Origin: Aquipseudomonas ullengensis
Lineage (GTDB): Bacteria; Pseudomonadota; Gammaproteobacteria; Pseudomonadales; Pseudomonadaceae
Length of the DNA: 64,000 nt
Direction: 5' to 3'
Assembly: GCF_014174475.1 (NCBI RefSeq)
Contig: NZ_JACJUD010000006.1
Span: 284,644-348,643 of the forward strand
Made by a program: the position numbers and the translations under genes. Shown in pieces: positions 24,965 to 34,127 of this stretch. The notes under the pieces are model-generated. The model searched no databases. It was not told the origin of the DNA and was given only the letters and a program-made list of their open reading frames with translations. Within the stretch, counting starts at the first letter, position 1. The number at the start of each line of letters is the position of its first letter.

Positions 24965-26059
24965 TTACTTGCCCGACTTGATCTTGCTCCAGGAGCGAGT
25001 CATCTGACGCATGATCTTCGGCGGCAACTCGGTCGAGACGTAAAGTTTGTCCAATACCGCCTGCGATGGGTAGACCGACGGATCGTTACGCACTTCCTGG
25101 TCCATCAGCTCGCTCGCCTTGGGGTTGGGGTTGGCGTAACCGACGTAGTCGCTGACCTTGGCAATCACGGCCGGCTCGAGCAGGTAGTTGATGAAGGCGT
25201 GAGCTTCCTTGACGTTCTTCGCGTCAGCCGGGATGGCCAGCATGTCGAACCACAGGTTGGCGCCTTCCTTGGGAATGCTGTAGGCGATCTCGATGCCCTT
25301 GCCGGCTTCTTCGGCACGTGCAGCGGCCTGGAATACGTCGCCCGAGTAGCCGAAGGCCACGCAGACATCGCCGTTGGCCAGGTCGGCTACGTACTTCGAG
25401 GAGTGAAAGTAGGTGACGTAAGGACGCATGGCCAGCAGCTTGGCTTCGGCCTTGGTGTAGTCATCCGGGTTGGTGCTGCGCGGGTCGAGGCCCATGTAGT
25501 TGAGCACTGCCGGGAACATCTCGTCTGGCGAGTCCATGAAGGCCACGCCGCAGCTGGTGAGTTTCTTCAGGTTTTCCGGCTCGAAGAGCACGGCCCAGGA
25601 GTCGATCTTGTCGATACCGAGCACGGCTTTGACCTTCTCGACGTTGTAGCCGATGCCGTTGGTGCCCCACAGGTAGGGGACGGAATACTGGTTGCCCGGG
25701 TCGTTGACGTCGAGCTGCTTGAGCAGCGCCGGGTCGAGGTTCTGCCAGTTGGGCAGCAGCGAACGGTCAAGCTTCTGGAAAGCGCCCGCCTTGATCTGCT
25801 TGCCGAGGAAATGGTTGGACGGCACCACGATGTCGTAGCCGCTGCGGCCTGCCAGCAGCTTGCCTTCGAGAGTTTCGTTGGAGTCGAAGACGTCGTACCC
25901 CGGCTCGATGCCCGTGGCCTTCTTGAAATCGGCCAGGGTGGTTTCACCGATGTAGTCGGTCCAGTTGTAGATATGCACGATCGGCTCGGCCTGGGCCGCG
26001 CAGACCACGCCCAGGGTTGCCGCAAGGCTGATCAGGGTTTTGCGGAAGGGAATTCGCAC
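24965..26059 (-). CDS. spuE: Spermidine-type polyamine-binding protein SpuE
   Basis: A 364-residue periplasmic binding protein starting at a GTG (VRIPFRKTLISLAATLGVVC) preceded by AAGAGGATC. Signal peptide to AQA (about residue 24), then IVHIYNWTDYIGETTLADFK, DVFDSNETLEGKLLAG and IVVPSNHFLGKQIKAG, the pocket-forming segments of this family. In P. aeruginosa SpuE prefers spermidine and SpuD putrescine; which is which here is assigned by order and by similarity of the N-terminal half. It lies between spuD and spuF. Confidence 0.9.
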   Translation of the reverse strand: MRIPFRKTLISLAATLGVVCAAQAEPIVHIYNWTDYIGETTLADFKKATGIEPGYDVFDSNETLEGKLLAGRSGYDIVVPSNHFLGKQIKAGAFQKLDRSLLPNWQNLDPALLKQLDVNDPGNQYSVPYLWGTNGIGYNVEKVKAVLGIDKIDSWAVLFEPENLKKLTSCGVAFMDSPDEMFPAVLNYMGLDPRSTNPDDYTKAEAKLLAMRPYVTYFHSSKYVADLANGDVCVAFGYSGDVFQAAARAEEAGKGIEIAYSIPKEGANLWFDMLAIPADAKNVKEAHAFINYLLEPAVIAKVSDYVGYANPNPKASELMDQEVRNDPSVYPSQAVLDKLYVSTELPPKIMRQMTRSWSKIKSGK

Positions 26060-26238
26060 ACGTTGATCCTCTTTCTTGTTGATCTTGCAAGCCGCACCGC
26101 GGCCAAGGTTTGTGGGAAAAGTAGCTGTCGGTCCTGCGGCCAACCTAACCGTCGTCCAGCCGCCCGCGCACGGAGCTGTGTGGGGCTCGTGTGTAACGGC
26201 AGACAGAGTGGCTGTGGCGCATGGAACCTCCTGCGGGG

Positions 26239-26262
26239 CTCCGGCGGGAGCACCCGCCGGAG
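26239..26262 (-). promoter_or_regulatory. GC-rich hairpin between spuD and spuE
   Basis: Perfect 10-bp stem CTCCGGCGGG / CCCGCCGGAG with a 4-nt loop, 13 bp past the spuD stop on the minus strand, with no T-run after it in the transcript direction. It probably acts as an RNA-stabilising or attenuating element that keeps spuD mRNA above that of spuEFGH. The rest of the 216-bp spacer holds nothing I recognise. Confidence 0.65.
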
Positions 26263-26275
26263 GGTGTCGCTGTTG

Positions 26276-27376
26276 TTATTTACCGGACTTGATAGTCGTC
26301 CAGCTGCGGGTCATGGTGCGCTGCACCTTGGCCGGCAGATCCGGGAAGGCATACAGCTTGGCCATGGTCGCTTCGCTCGGGTAGATGCCCGGGTCGTTGC
26401 GGATCGCCTCGTCAACCAGCGAGGTAGCCGCCGCGTTGCCGTTGGGGAACTGCACGAAGTTGGTGATCTCGGCCATCACTTCCGGCTTCATCAGGAAGTT
26501 CATGAAGGCGTAGGCGGCTTCGGTGTTTTCGGCGTCCTTCGGCATGGCGATCATGTCGAAGAAGGTACCGGCACCCTCTTTCGGAATGTTGTAGGCAACG
26601 GTCACGCCACCTTTGGCTTCTTCGGCGCGGGACTTGGCCTGGTACACGTCACCCGAGTAGCCAACTGCTACGCAGATGTTGCCGTTGGCCAGGTCGCCGA
26701 TGTACTTGGAGCTGTGGAAGTAGGTCACGTACGGACGGATCTTGAGGAACAGCGCCTCGGCTTCCTTGAGCTCTTTCGGGTCCTGGCTGACCGGGCTGTA
26801 GCCCAGGTAGTGCAGGGCGATCGGCAGAATCTCGGTCGGCGAGTCGAGGAACGACACACCGCAAGCCTTCAGCTTCTCGATGTTTTCCGGCTTGAACAGC
26901 AGGTCCCAGGAGTCGACCGGCGCGTCGGCGCCCAGTACGGCCTTGACCTTCTCCGGGTTGAAACCGATGCCGATCGAGCCCCACATGTAGGGGAACGCGT
27001 ACTGGTTACCCGGGTCGCTGACTTCCAGGGTCTTCATCAGGTCGGTGTTGAGGTTCTTCCAGTTCGGCAGCTTGGACTTGTCCAGCGGCTGGTAAACACC
27101 AGCCTTGATCTGCTTGGCCAGGAAGTTGTTCGACGGCACCACGATGTCGTAACCGGATTTGCCGGCCAGGAGCTTGGCTTCGAGGGTCTCGTTGGAGTCG
27201 AAGACGTCATAGACGACCTTGATGCCGGTTTCCTTGGTGAACTTCTCGACCGTTTCCGGCGCGATGTAGTCCGACCAGTTGTATACGTGCAGCACCTTGC
27301 TGTCGGCCTGCGCCATGCCGGCTACGGCACCCGCCAGGGTCATGGCAAGCAGTGTTTTACCGAAGGTCTTGATCAT
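26276..27376 (-). CDS. spuD: Putrescine-type polyamine-binding protein SpuD
   Basis: A 366-residue periplasmic protein. I chose the ATG at 27376 (MIKTFGKTLLAMTLAGAVAG), preceded by GGAGCTTACCCGC. The signal peptide ends at MAQA. Signature segments are KVLHVYNWSDYIAPETVEKF, DVFDSNETLEAKLLAGKSG and IVVPSNNFLAKQIKAG. It and SpuE are about half identical by eye over the N-terminal 200 residues. It is fifth in spuABCDEFGH counting from spuA and is followed by a stable hairpin, which fits the need for excess binding protein. Confidence 0.92.
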   Translation of the reverse strand: MIKTFGKTLLAMTLAGAVAGMAQADSKVLHVYNWSDYIAPETVEKFTKETGIKVVYDVFDSNETLEAKLLAGKSGYDIVVPSNNFLAKQIKAGVYQPLDKSKLPNWKNLNTDLMKTLEVSDPGNQYAFPYMWGSIGIGFNPEKVKAVLGADAPVDSWDLLFKPENIEKLKACGVSFLDSPTEILPIALHYLGYSPVSQDPKELKEAEALFLKIRPYVTYFHSSKYIGDLANGNICVAVGYSGDVYQAKSRAEEAKGGVTVAYNIPKEGAGTFFDMIAMPKDAENTEAAYAFMNFLMKPEVMAEITNFVQFPNGNAAATSLVDEAIRNDPGIYPSEATMAKLYAFPDLPAKVQRTMTRSWTTIKSGK

Positions 27377-27497
27377 GCGGGTAAGCTCCATTTGTCATTT
27401 GAAGTATCCGGGGCTGCGCCACCTAAGCGACGCACCCTCCGGTGAGCCTGGCCAACGCACTGCGCAGTCTGGCAAGGTCTGGCTAATCGCTCAAGCC

Positions 27498-28871
27498 TCA
27501 GCCCAGTACCGCGCGTGCGGTCAGATCTAGGCACTTGCGCGCCTTCTCCACCAGTTCATCAATCTCGGCTTTGCTGATCACCAGCGGTGGCGCGATGATC
27601 ATGGTGTCGCCAACGGCGCGCATGATCAGTCCATTGTCGAAGCAGTGGCTGCGGCAGGTCATGCCGACGCCCAGCTCGCTCGGAAAACGCTCGCGGGTTT
27701 GCTTGTCCTTCGCCAGTTCGATGGCGCCGAGCATGCCCACACCGCGGACTTCGCCCACCAGCGGATGATCCGCCAGCTCACGTAGACGCTTCTGCAAATA
27801 CGGTGCCGTTTCTGCTTTGACCCGCTCGATGATCTTTTCATCGCGCAGGATGCGCAGGTTTTCCAGGCCGACGGCTGCTGCAACCGGGTGCCCGGAGTAG
27901 GTGAAGCCGTGGTTGAAATCACCGCCTTCGTTGATGACCTGGAACACCTTGTCGCTGACAATCAGGCCACCCATCGGCACATAACCGGAGGTCAGGCCCT
28001 TGGCGATGGTCATCAGGTCCGGCTTGTTACCCAGGTAATCGCTACCAAACCACTCGCCAGTGCGGCCGAAGCCACAGATCACTTCGTCAGCCACGAACAG
28101 GATGTCGTACTTGGCGAGGATCTCGCGGATACGCGGCCAGTAGGTGTCCGGCGGGATGATCACACCGCCGGCGCCCTGGATCGGCTCGGCGATAAAGGCC
28201 GCGACGTTCTCTTCGCCGACTTCGAGGATCTTCTTCTCCAGCTGGTCTGCGGCCCACACGCCGAAGGCCTCTGGCGTCATGTCGCCACCTTCACCGAACC
28301 AGTACGGTTGCGGGATGTGCACGATGCCCGGAATCGGCAGGTCGCCCTGCTCGTGCATGTACTTCATGCCACCCAGGCTGGCACCGGCCACGGTGGAACC
28401 GTGGTAGCCGTTGTGCCGGCTGATGATGACTTTCTTGCTTGGTTTGCCCTTCAGCGCCCAGTAATGGCGAACCATGCGCAGCATGGTGTCGTTGCCTTCC
28501 GAACCGGAGCCGGTGAAGAACACGTGATTCATGCCTTGCGGCGCGACGTCGGCAATCGCCTTCGCCAGTTCCAGCACCGGCGGATGCGCGGTCTGGAAGA
28601 AGGTGTTGTAGAACGGCAGTTCACGCATCTGTTTGCTCGCCGCCTGGACCAGTTCCTCGCGACCGTAGCCAATCGCTACGCACCACAGGCCGGCCATGCC
28701 GTCGAGAATCTTGTTGCCTTCACTGTCCCACAGGTAAACACCGTCCGCCTTGGTGACAATGCGCGGCCCCTTCTCGTGCAGCTGCTGGTAGTCGCTGAAC
28801 GGCGCGAGATGGTGGTCGCGGCTCATGGCCTGCCATTCGCGGGTTTTCGGGTTGTTTACTTGGTTAGTCAT
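27498..28871 (-). CDS. spuC: Putrescine--pyruvate aminotransferase
   Basis: A 457-residue class-III PLP aminotransferase. The PLP lysine is in TIAKGLTSGYVPMGG, the aspartate pairing the pyridine N in FVADEVICGFGRTGEWFGS, and the phosphate region is FFTGSGSEGNDTMLRM. It transfers the amino group of putrescine (or cadaverine) to pyruvate, giving 4-aminobutyraldehyde and alanine. The start at 28871 has AGAGGTGATGT upstream. It is between spuB and spuD in the spu operon. Confidence 0.93.
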   Translation of the reverse strand: MTNQVNNPKTREWQAMSRDHHLAPFSDYQQLHEKGPRIVTKADGVYLWDSEGNKILDGMAGLWCVAIGYGREELVQAASKQMRELPFYNTFFQTAHPPVLELAKAIADVAPQGMNHVFFTGSGSEGNDTMLRMVRHYWALKGKPSKKVIISRHNGYHGSTVAGASLGGMKYMHEQGDLPIPGIVHIPQPYWFGEGGDMTPEAFGVWAADQLEKKILEVGEENVAAFIAEPIQGAGGVIIPPDTYWPRIREILAKYDILFVADEVICGFGRTGEWFGSDYLGNKPDLMTIAKGLTSGYVPMGGLIVSDKVFQVINEGGDFNHGFTYSGHPVAAAVGLENLRILRDEKIIERVKAETAPYLQKRLRELADHPLVGEVRGVGMLGAIELAKDKQTRERFPSELGVGMTCRSHCFDNGLIMRAVGDTMIIAPPLVISKAEIDELVEKARKCLDLTARAVLG

Positions 28872-28933
28872 ACATCACCTCTGTATTACGCATTAGGTCG
28901 GGGGCCGGGCGGCAAAGCCCGGCCCCTTTCCCA

Positions 28934-30292
28934 TCAGACGGAGAGCAGCAGGAACTCGCGTTCCCAGGAGCTGATCACCCGCTTAAAGTTTTCATGCTCG
29001 GCACGTTTCACCGCGACATAGCCGCGGACGAATTTCGCACCCAGGTACTTCTCGGCGTCCTTGCAGGCTTCCATCCGCTCCAGGGCGCTTTCGATGGTGA
29101 CCGGCAGGGCCAGGTTGCGGCGCTCGTAGCCACGTCCTTTGACCGGCGCGCTCGGCTTGATGCCTTCGACCATGCCGATGTAGCCACACAGCAAGGAAGC
29201 AGCCAGCACCAGGTACGGGTTGGCGTCGGCACCGGCCAGGCGGTTTTCCACGCGGCGGTTCTGCGGCCCGGCTTCCGGTACACGCAGACCCACGGTGCGG
29301 TTTTCTTCGCCCCACTCGACGTTCACCGGTGCCGAGGTATCCGGCAGGAAGCGACGGAACGAGTTGACGTTCGGCGCGAACAGCGGCAACACCTCGGGAA
29401 TGTATTTCTGCAGGCCACCGATGTGGTGCAGGAACAATTCACTCATGGTCCCGTCTTCGTTGGAGAAGATGTTCTTACCCGTCTTCGCGTCCACCACACT
29501 CTGGTGGATGTGCATGGCGCTGCCCGGCTGATCGGTGATCGGCTTGGCCATGAAGGTGGCCGCCACGTCATGCTTCAGCGCGGCCTCGCGCATGGTGCGC
29601 TTGAACACGGTGATCTGGTCGGCCAGGTGCAGGGCATCGCCGTGACGGAAGTTGATTTCCATCTGCGCCGGGCCGTCTTCGTGGATCAGCGTGTCGAGGT
29701 CCAGGGTCTGCAGCTCGCACCAGTCGTAGACGTCTTCGAACAGCGGATCGAATTCGTTGGCCGCGTCGATCGAGAACGACTGGCGACCCACTTCCGGGCG
29801 ACCGGAGCGGCCCATCGGCGCCACCAGCGGGAAGTCCGGGTCGCTGTTGCGCTTGGTCAGGTAGAACTCCATCTCCGGCGCGACGATCGGCTTCCAGCCC
29901 TTGTCGGCGTAGAGCTTGAGGATGTTCTTGAGGATGTTGCGCGGCGACAGCTCGATCGGGTTGCCCTGCTTGTCGAAGGTGTCGTGAATCACCATCGCAG
30001 TGGGCTCGATGGCCCAGGGCACCAGGAAGACGGCGTTCTCGTCGGGACGGCAGAACATATCGATGTCCGCCTCGTCGAGGAGCTCGTAATAGATGTCGTC
30101 CTCGACGTAGTCGCCGGTCACGGTCTGCAGCAGCACACTCTCGGGGAGGCGCATGCCTTTTTCGTCGAGGAACTTGTTGGTCGGCGAGATCTTACCGCGG
30201 GCAATGCCGGTAAGGTCGCTGATCATGCATTCAACTTCGGTGATTTTGCGTTCTTTCAGCCAGCTGGTGAGCTGGTCGAGCTTGCTAGTCAT
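28934..30292 (-). CDS. spuB: Glutamine synthetase-like gamma-glutamylpolyamine synthetase SpuB
   Basis: A 452-residue GS-fold enzyme that ligates glutamate to a polyamine using ATP, starting the gamma-glutamylation route. GS signatures are present: EMEFYLTKRN, EINFRHGDALHLADQI, MAKPITDQPGSAMHIHQSVV and VPEAGPQNRRVENRLAGADA. RBS GAGGT lies before the ATG at 30292. It is distinct from the second GS-like gene spuI at 31411. The two paralogues are typical of P. aeruginosa, where they differ in polyamine preference. Confidence 0.93.
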   Translation of the reverse strand: MTSKLDQLTSWLKERKITEVECMISDLTGIARGKISPTNKFLDEKGMRLPESVLLQTVTGDYVEDDIYYELLDEADIDMFCRPDENAVFLVPWAIEPTAMVIHDTFDKQGNPIELSPRNILKNILKLYADKGWKPIVAPEMEFYLTKRNSDPDFPLVAPMGRSGRPEVGRQSFSIDAANEFDPLFEDVYDWCELQTLDLDTLIHEDGPAQMEINFRHGDALHLADQITVFKRTMREAALKHDVAATFMAKPITDQPGSAMHIHQSVVDAKTGKNIFSNEDGTMSELFLHHIGGLQKYIPEVLPLFAPNVNSFRRFLPDTSAPVNVEWGEENRTVGLRVPEAGPQNRRVENRLAGADANPYLVLAASLLCGYIGMVEGIKPSAPVKGRGYERRNLALPVTIESALERMEACKDAEKYLGAKFVRGYVAVKRAEHENFKRVISSWEREFLLLSV

Positions 30293-30380
30293 AAAGACCT
30301 CAGGGTTGGTAGAGCGGCTTCTGCGGACCGGTAAAGCCTAGCGAAACCTCCCAGTTCCGCCTGCCGGTTGCCTCACCTAC

Positions 30381-31133
30381 TCAGCGTTGCCTCACCCTCT
30401 TCCTGCAAGCCTCACCAAAGGCCTGGAAGATGGCGAGATAATTCGGGTTGGAGCGCACCTGCCACTCCGGGTGCCATTGCACCCCGAGCGCGAAGCTAGG
30501 CGCACCTTCGACAGAGAAGGCTTCAACCAACCCGTCAGGCGCCAGTGCTTCTACGCGAAGGCCCGGCGCCAGACGCTGAACGCCCTGGCCATGAATGGAA
30601 TTGACTTTAATCTCGTCCGGCATGCCGAGGCCGTCGAGCACCCCGCCCGCTTGCACACGCACGGTGTGGCGGGGGGCATATTGCACCTCGACCGGCTCAT
30701 CGCCAGGCTCGCGGTGGTCCATCATGCCCGGGACTTCCTGCACCTTCTGATGCAGGCTGCCACCAAAGGCTACGTTCATTTCCTGGAAGCCGCGGCAGAT
30801 GCCAAGCACCGGGATACCGGCCTCGACGGCTTTGCGAATCAGCGGCAAAGTGGTCTGGTCGCGCGCAGGGTCGTGCGCCGTGCCGGCGTCGCTGGCAGGG
30901 CCACTATAATGATGAGGTTCGACATTGGAGGGAGAGCCGGTGAACAACAGTCCATCGAGACTCGCCAACAGGCTGGGCTGATCGATCAGGTCGGCCAGCG
31001 CCGGAATCACCAGTGGCAAGCCACCTGCTCCGACGACGACAGCACGCAGATACTTGTCGCCCGCGATATGCCAGGAATGCAGACCGATCTGCTTGGTGCA
31101 GGCGGTAACGCCGATTAACGGCAGGCGCGACAT
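30381..31133 (-). CDS. spuA: Gamma-glutamyl-GABA hydrolase (class I glutamine amidotransferase-like)
   Basis: A 250-residue cytoplasmic hydrolase (PuuD/PauD type) that cleaves gamma-glutamyl-GABA to glutamate and GABA. The catalytic Cys is in VLGICRGFQEMNVAFGG and the His-Glu pair in GVQWHPEWQ. It is the first gene of spuABCDEFGH. The ribosome site AGGTGTTCC before ATGTCGCG is identical over 17 nt to that of aguB. A 41-bp dyad lies 49 bp upstream (31182-31222). Confidence 0.92.
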   Translation of the reverse strand: MSRLPLIGVTACTKQIGLHSWHIAGDKYLRAVVVGAGGLPLVIPALADLIDQPSLLASLDGLLFTGSPSNVEPHHYSGPASDAGTAHDPARDQTTLPLIRKAVEAGIPVLGICRGFQEMNVAFGGSLHQKVQEVPGMMDHREPGDEPVEVQYAPRHTVRVQAGGVLDGLGMPDEIKVNSIHGQGVQRLAPGLRVEALAPDGLVEAFSVEGAPSFALGVQWHPEWQVRSNPNYLAIFQAFGEACRKRVRQR

Positions 31134-31181
31134 GGAACACCTGTTTTATTGCTGTTATGAGGTTGAGGCCGAGATTAGCCT

Positions 31182-31222
31182 TGTTCATTTTTTTACACAA
31201 TAGGGCTGTAAAAAATTGAACA
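31182..31222 (-). promoter_or_regulatory. Putative operator upstream of spuA (16+9+16 dyad)
   Basis: TGTTCATTTTTTTACA, a 9-nt centre, then TGTAAAAAATTGAACA: 15 of 16 positions are complementary. It is 49 bp before the spuA ATG, where a polyamine-responsive regulator would act on the spu operon. The likely protein is a PauR/PuuR-like cupin regulator encoded elsewhere (inference). The rest of the 277-bp spuA-spuI gap is AT-rich promoter sequence. Confidence 0.6.
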
Positions 31223-31410
31223 CAGACCACTGAGCATCAGGCGGGGCGAGGCTGACCAGCCGGTCCAATTGCCCTGAAATGCCCCAAAACTGGCCATTGA
31301 GCCCCACTTTAGGGCAAAATGAGCGGCTATTGACAGCAATGGGTGTTTGAGATTGACTCACAGTCGTGCGATTGCATGATTGAAATTTTTAACAAAAAAG
31401 GTGTTGCATC

Positions 31411-32790
31411 ATGTCGGTACCCCCGCGTGCCGTTCAGCTCAACGAAGCGAACGCGTTCCTTAAGGAACATCCTGAGGTCCTGTTCGTCGACCTTCTTATT
31501 GCAGACATGAACGGCGTGGTGCGCGGCAAGCGCATCGACCGCAACAGCCTGCATAAAGTGTACGAAAAGGGCATCAACCTGCCCGCTTCTCTATTTGCCC
31601 TCGATATCAACGGTTCCACTGTCGAAAGCTCCGGCCTTGGCCTGGACATCGGCGACGCTGACCGCATCTGTTTCCCGATTCCCAATACCCTGTGCAACGA
31701 GCCCTGGCAGAAGCGCCCTACCGCGCAACTGCTGATGACCATGCACGAACTCGATGGCCGCCCGTTCTTCGCCGACCCGCGTGAAGTGCTGCGCCAGGTA
31801 GTGGCCAAGTTCGACGAAATGAACCTGACCATCTGCGCCGCCTTCGAGCTGGAGTTCTACCTGATCGACCAGGAGAACGTGAACGGCCGCCCGCAGCCGC
31901 CGCGCTCGCCACTGTCCGGTAAACGCCCGATTTCTACCCAGGTGTACCTGATCGACGACCTCGACGAATACGTCGACTGCCTGCAGGACATGCTGGAAGC
32001 GGCCAAGGAACAAGACATCCCGGCCGATGCCATCGTCAAGGAAAGCGCCCCGGCGCAGTTCGAAGTCAACCTGCACCACACCAACGACGCGATCAAGGCC
32101 TGCGACTACGCCCTGCTGCTCAAGCGCCTGATCAAGAACATCGCCTACGACCATGAGATGGACACCACCTTCATGGCCAAGCCCTACCCGGGCCAGGCAG
32201 GTAACGGTCTGCACGTGCACATTTCGCTGCTCGACAAGACCACCGGCAAGAACATCTTCACCACCGATGATCCCCTGGAGAACGCCGCTCTGCGTCACGC
32301 GATCGGCGGTGTCCTGGAGACCATGCCCGCATCGATGGCTTTCCTCTGCCCCAACGTCAACTCGTACCGCCGCTTCGGCGCACAGTTCTATGTGCCCAAC
32401 GCGCCGAGCTGGGGTATCGACAACCGTACCGTGGCCGTCCGCGTCCCCAACGGCAGCCCGGACTCGGTGCGCATCGAGCACCGCGTGGCCGGTGCCGATG
32501 CCAATCCGTACCTGATGATGTCCGCCATTCTGGCCGGCATTCACCATGGCCTGACCAACAAGGTCGAGCCGGGCGAGCCGATCGAAGGCAACTCGTACGA
32601 GCAGCTGGAACAGAGCCTGCCGAACAACCTGCGCGACGCCCTGCGCGAGCTGGACGACAGCGAAGTGCTGAACAAGTACATCAGCCCCGACTACATCGAC
32701 ATCTTCGTCGCCTGTAAGGAAGCTGAGCTGGAAGAGTTCGAGACCACCATCTCCGACCTCGAATACAACTGGTACTTGCATACCGTATAA
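31411..32790 (+). CDS. spuI: Glutamine synthetase-like gamma-glutamylpolyamine synthetase SpuI
   Basis: A 459-residue GS-fold ligase, paralogue of SpuB. Signatures include LLIADMNGVVRGKRID, ELEFYLIDQENV, FEVNLHHTNDAIKACDYALL, FMAKPYPGQAGNGLHVHISL and RVPNGSPDSVRIEHRVAGAD. It is divergent from the spuA operon across a 277-bp promoter region and is followed by a hairpin terminator. It likely glutamylates putrescine or another diamine. An A-rich leader with AAAAAAGGTG precedes the ATG. Confidence 0.92.
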   Translation: MSVPPRAVQLNEANAFLKEHPEVLFVDLLIADMNGVVRGKRIDRNSLHKVYEKGINLPASLFALDINGSTVESSGLGLDIGDADRICFPIPNTLCNEPWQKRPTAQLLMTMHELDGRPFFADPREVLRQVVAKFDEMNLTICAAFELEFYLIDQENVNGRPQPPRSPLSGKRPISTQVYLIDDLDEYVDCLQDMLEAAKEQDIPADAIVKESAPAQFEVNLHHTNDAIKACDYALLLKRLIKNIAYDHEMDTTFMAKPYPGQAGNGLHVHISLLDKTTGKNIFTTDDPLENAALRHAIGGVLETMPASMAFLCPNVNSYRRFGAQFYVPNAPSWGIDNRTVAVRVPNGSPDSVRIEHRVAGADANPYLMMSAILAGIHHGLTNKVEPGEPIEGNSYEQLEQSLPNNLRDALRELDDSEVLNKYISPDYIDIFVACKEAELEEFETTISDLEYNWYLHTV

Positions 32791-32800
32791 GCGCCATCCC

Positions 32801-32830
32801 AACGCCGGCTATTCAGCCGGCGTTGTTTTA
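32801..32830 (+). terminator. Terminator after spuI
   Basis: Stem AACGCCGGCT / AGCCGGCGTT with the loop ATTC, followed by GTTTTATCT, 10 bp after the spuI stop. Confidence 0.85.
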
Positions 32831-32923
32831 TCTACTGCCAGCGTTTTATTGCCGACTGCGTTGCTCTAACAGCGCAGTTAGCGAGCCGTGCCTGCACGGC
32901 AACATCACACCAAGGAGGTCGTC

Positions 32924-34015
32924 ATGTTTCGCTGTCTTGCTCCACTGTTGCTGGTACTCGCCCCGGGCCTCGCTGCGGCGGCGGATACCATTCGCGTCTA
33001 CAACTGGAATGACTACATCGCCCCGCAGGTGCTGGCCGACTTCACCAAGGCCACCGGCATCGAGGTCGATTACCACACCTACAGCTCCGCCGAAGAGCTG
33101 GACAAGGCACTGAAGAGCGGCGAGAACATCGATATCGCGGTGCCCTCGCACAACGACCTGCCACGGCTGATCAGGGAAGGCGCCCTGCAGCCACTGGACT
33201 TCGCCCGCCTGCCCAACCGCTCGCACCTGGACAAGCAGTTGCTGAGCAAGCTGGCCGCCGTCGACCCGCAGAACCGCCACGCCGTGCCCTATCTGTGGGG
33301 CGCCGTCGGCCTGGCGATCAACACCCCGAAAGCCGAAGCCGCCATGGGCGCGCCGCTCAGCGACAGCTGGAGCCTGCTGTTCGATCCGGCGCAGAGCGCC
33401 AAGCTGGCCGGCTGCGGGATCAGCGTACTGGACGCCCCCGACGAGCTGATTTCGGTGCTGATGAATTACCAGGGCAACAGCTACGCCCACAGTTCACCAG
33501 GGCGCATCCGCCGCGCCGGCAAGGTGCTCGATGCGCTGCGCCCGAACCTGCGCTACGTCGACAGCGAGCGCTACATCGAGGATCTCAACAAGGGCGACCT
33601 GTGCGTCGCCGTGGCCTGGGTCGGTGATGCCCTGGCTGCCGCGCAAGCCGGCCAGCCGGTGCGTTTCGTGGTGCCGCAGGAAGGCTCGGTGCTGTTCATC
33701 GACAACCTGGTGATCCCCAGCAGCGCACGCCGCGCCGACCTCGCCCACCGCTTCATCGACTTCCTGATGCAGCCCAAGGTGGCCGCGCAGATCACCACCG
33801 AAACCCTCTACCCCAACGGCAATGCCGACGCCCGCGAATTCCTCGCCCCCGAGCTGCGCGAGCAGCCTGGCCTGTACCCGGATCGCGATACCAAGCGCCG
33901 CCTGGCCGCCCTCGACACCCTGCCGGACAAGCTGACCAGCACCCGCGATGCGGTCTGGGAGGAATTCCGCGACGGCAAGCCGGCGGGCCAGCAACTGGTC
34001 AAGAACGCGCCCTGA
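32924..34015 (+). CDS. Orphan periplasmic polyamine-binding protein
   Basis: A 363-residue PotD-family protein. The ATG at 32924 follows AAGGAGGTCGTC, a strong ribosome site. Signal peptide to LAAAA, then DTIRVYNWNDYIAPQVLADF and DIAVPSHNDLPRLIREGALQ. Compared with SpuD/SpuE, the DSNETLE segment is replaced by TYSSAEELDKALKSG, so the pocket differs and the ligand may differ. No transporter genes adjoin; it lies between spuI and aguR, as PA0295 does in PAO1 (from memory). It may feed SpuFGH or act as a sensor. Confidence 0.85.
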   Translation: MFRCLAPLLLVLAPGLAAAADTIRVYNWNDYIAPQVLADFTKATGIEVDYHTYSSAEELDKALKSGENIDIAVPSHNDLPRLIREGALQPLDFARLPNRSHLDKQLLSKLAAVDPQNRHAVPYLWGAVGLAINTPKAEAAMGAPLSDSWSLLFDPAQSAKLAGCGISVLDAPDELISVLMNYQGNSYAHSSPGRIRRAGKVLDALRPNLRYVDSERYIEDLNKGDLCVAVAWVGDALAAAQAGQPVRFVVPQEGSVLFIDNLVIPSSARRADLAHRFIDFLMQPKVAAQITTETLYPNGNADAREFLAPELREQPGLYPDRDTKRRLAALDTLPDKLTSTRDAVWEEFRDGKPAGQQLVKNAP

Positions 34016-34057
34016 GAGCCTGTTTACGATTTTTTGAGTAGCAGTCTCTGGGAACAC

Positions 34058-34127
34058 CGTCATTCCCGCGCAGGCGGGAATCCAGAAAACCGGCAACACC
34101 TGGGCTCCCGCCTTCGCGGGAGCGACG
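34058..34127. repeat. Palindromic repeat (CGTCATTCCCGCG type)
   Basis: CGTCATTCCCGCGCAGGCGGG at the left and GCTCCCGCCTTCGCGGGAGC with GACG at the right, about 25 bp apart. Each arm is itself a hairpin (CCCGC-GCAG-GCGGG; CCCGC-CTTC-GCGGG). It lies 43 bp after the orphan binding-protein gene and could end its transcript; the remaining gap to aguR (to 34257) shows nothing else. Confidence 0.8.

Noticed and set aside
24956..27445. 829-codon plus-strand frame antisense to spuE and spuD
   Set aside because: It reads across two convincing minus-strand binding-protein genes and their spacer; composition (V/D/H/Q-rich) is typical of the mirror frame of high-GC genes. No ribosome site or domain.
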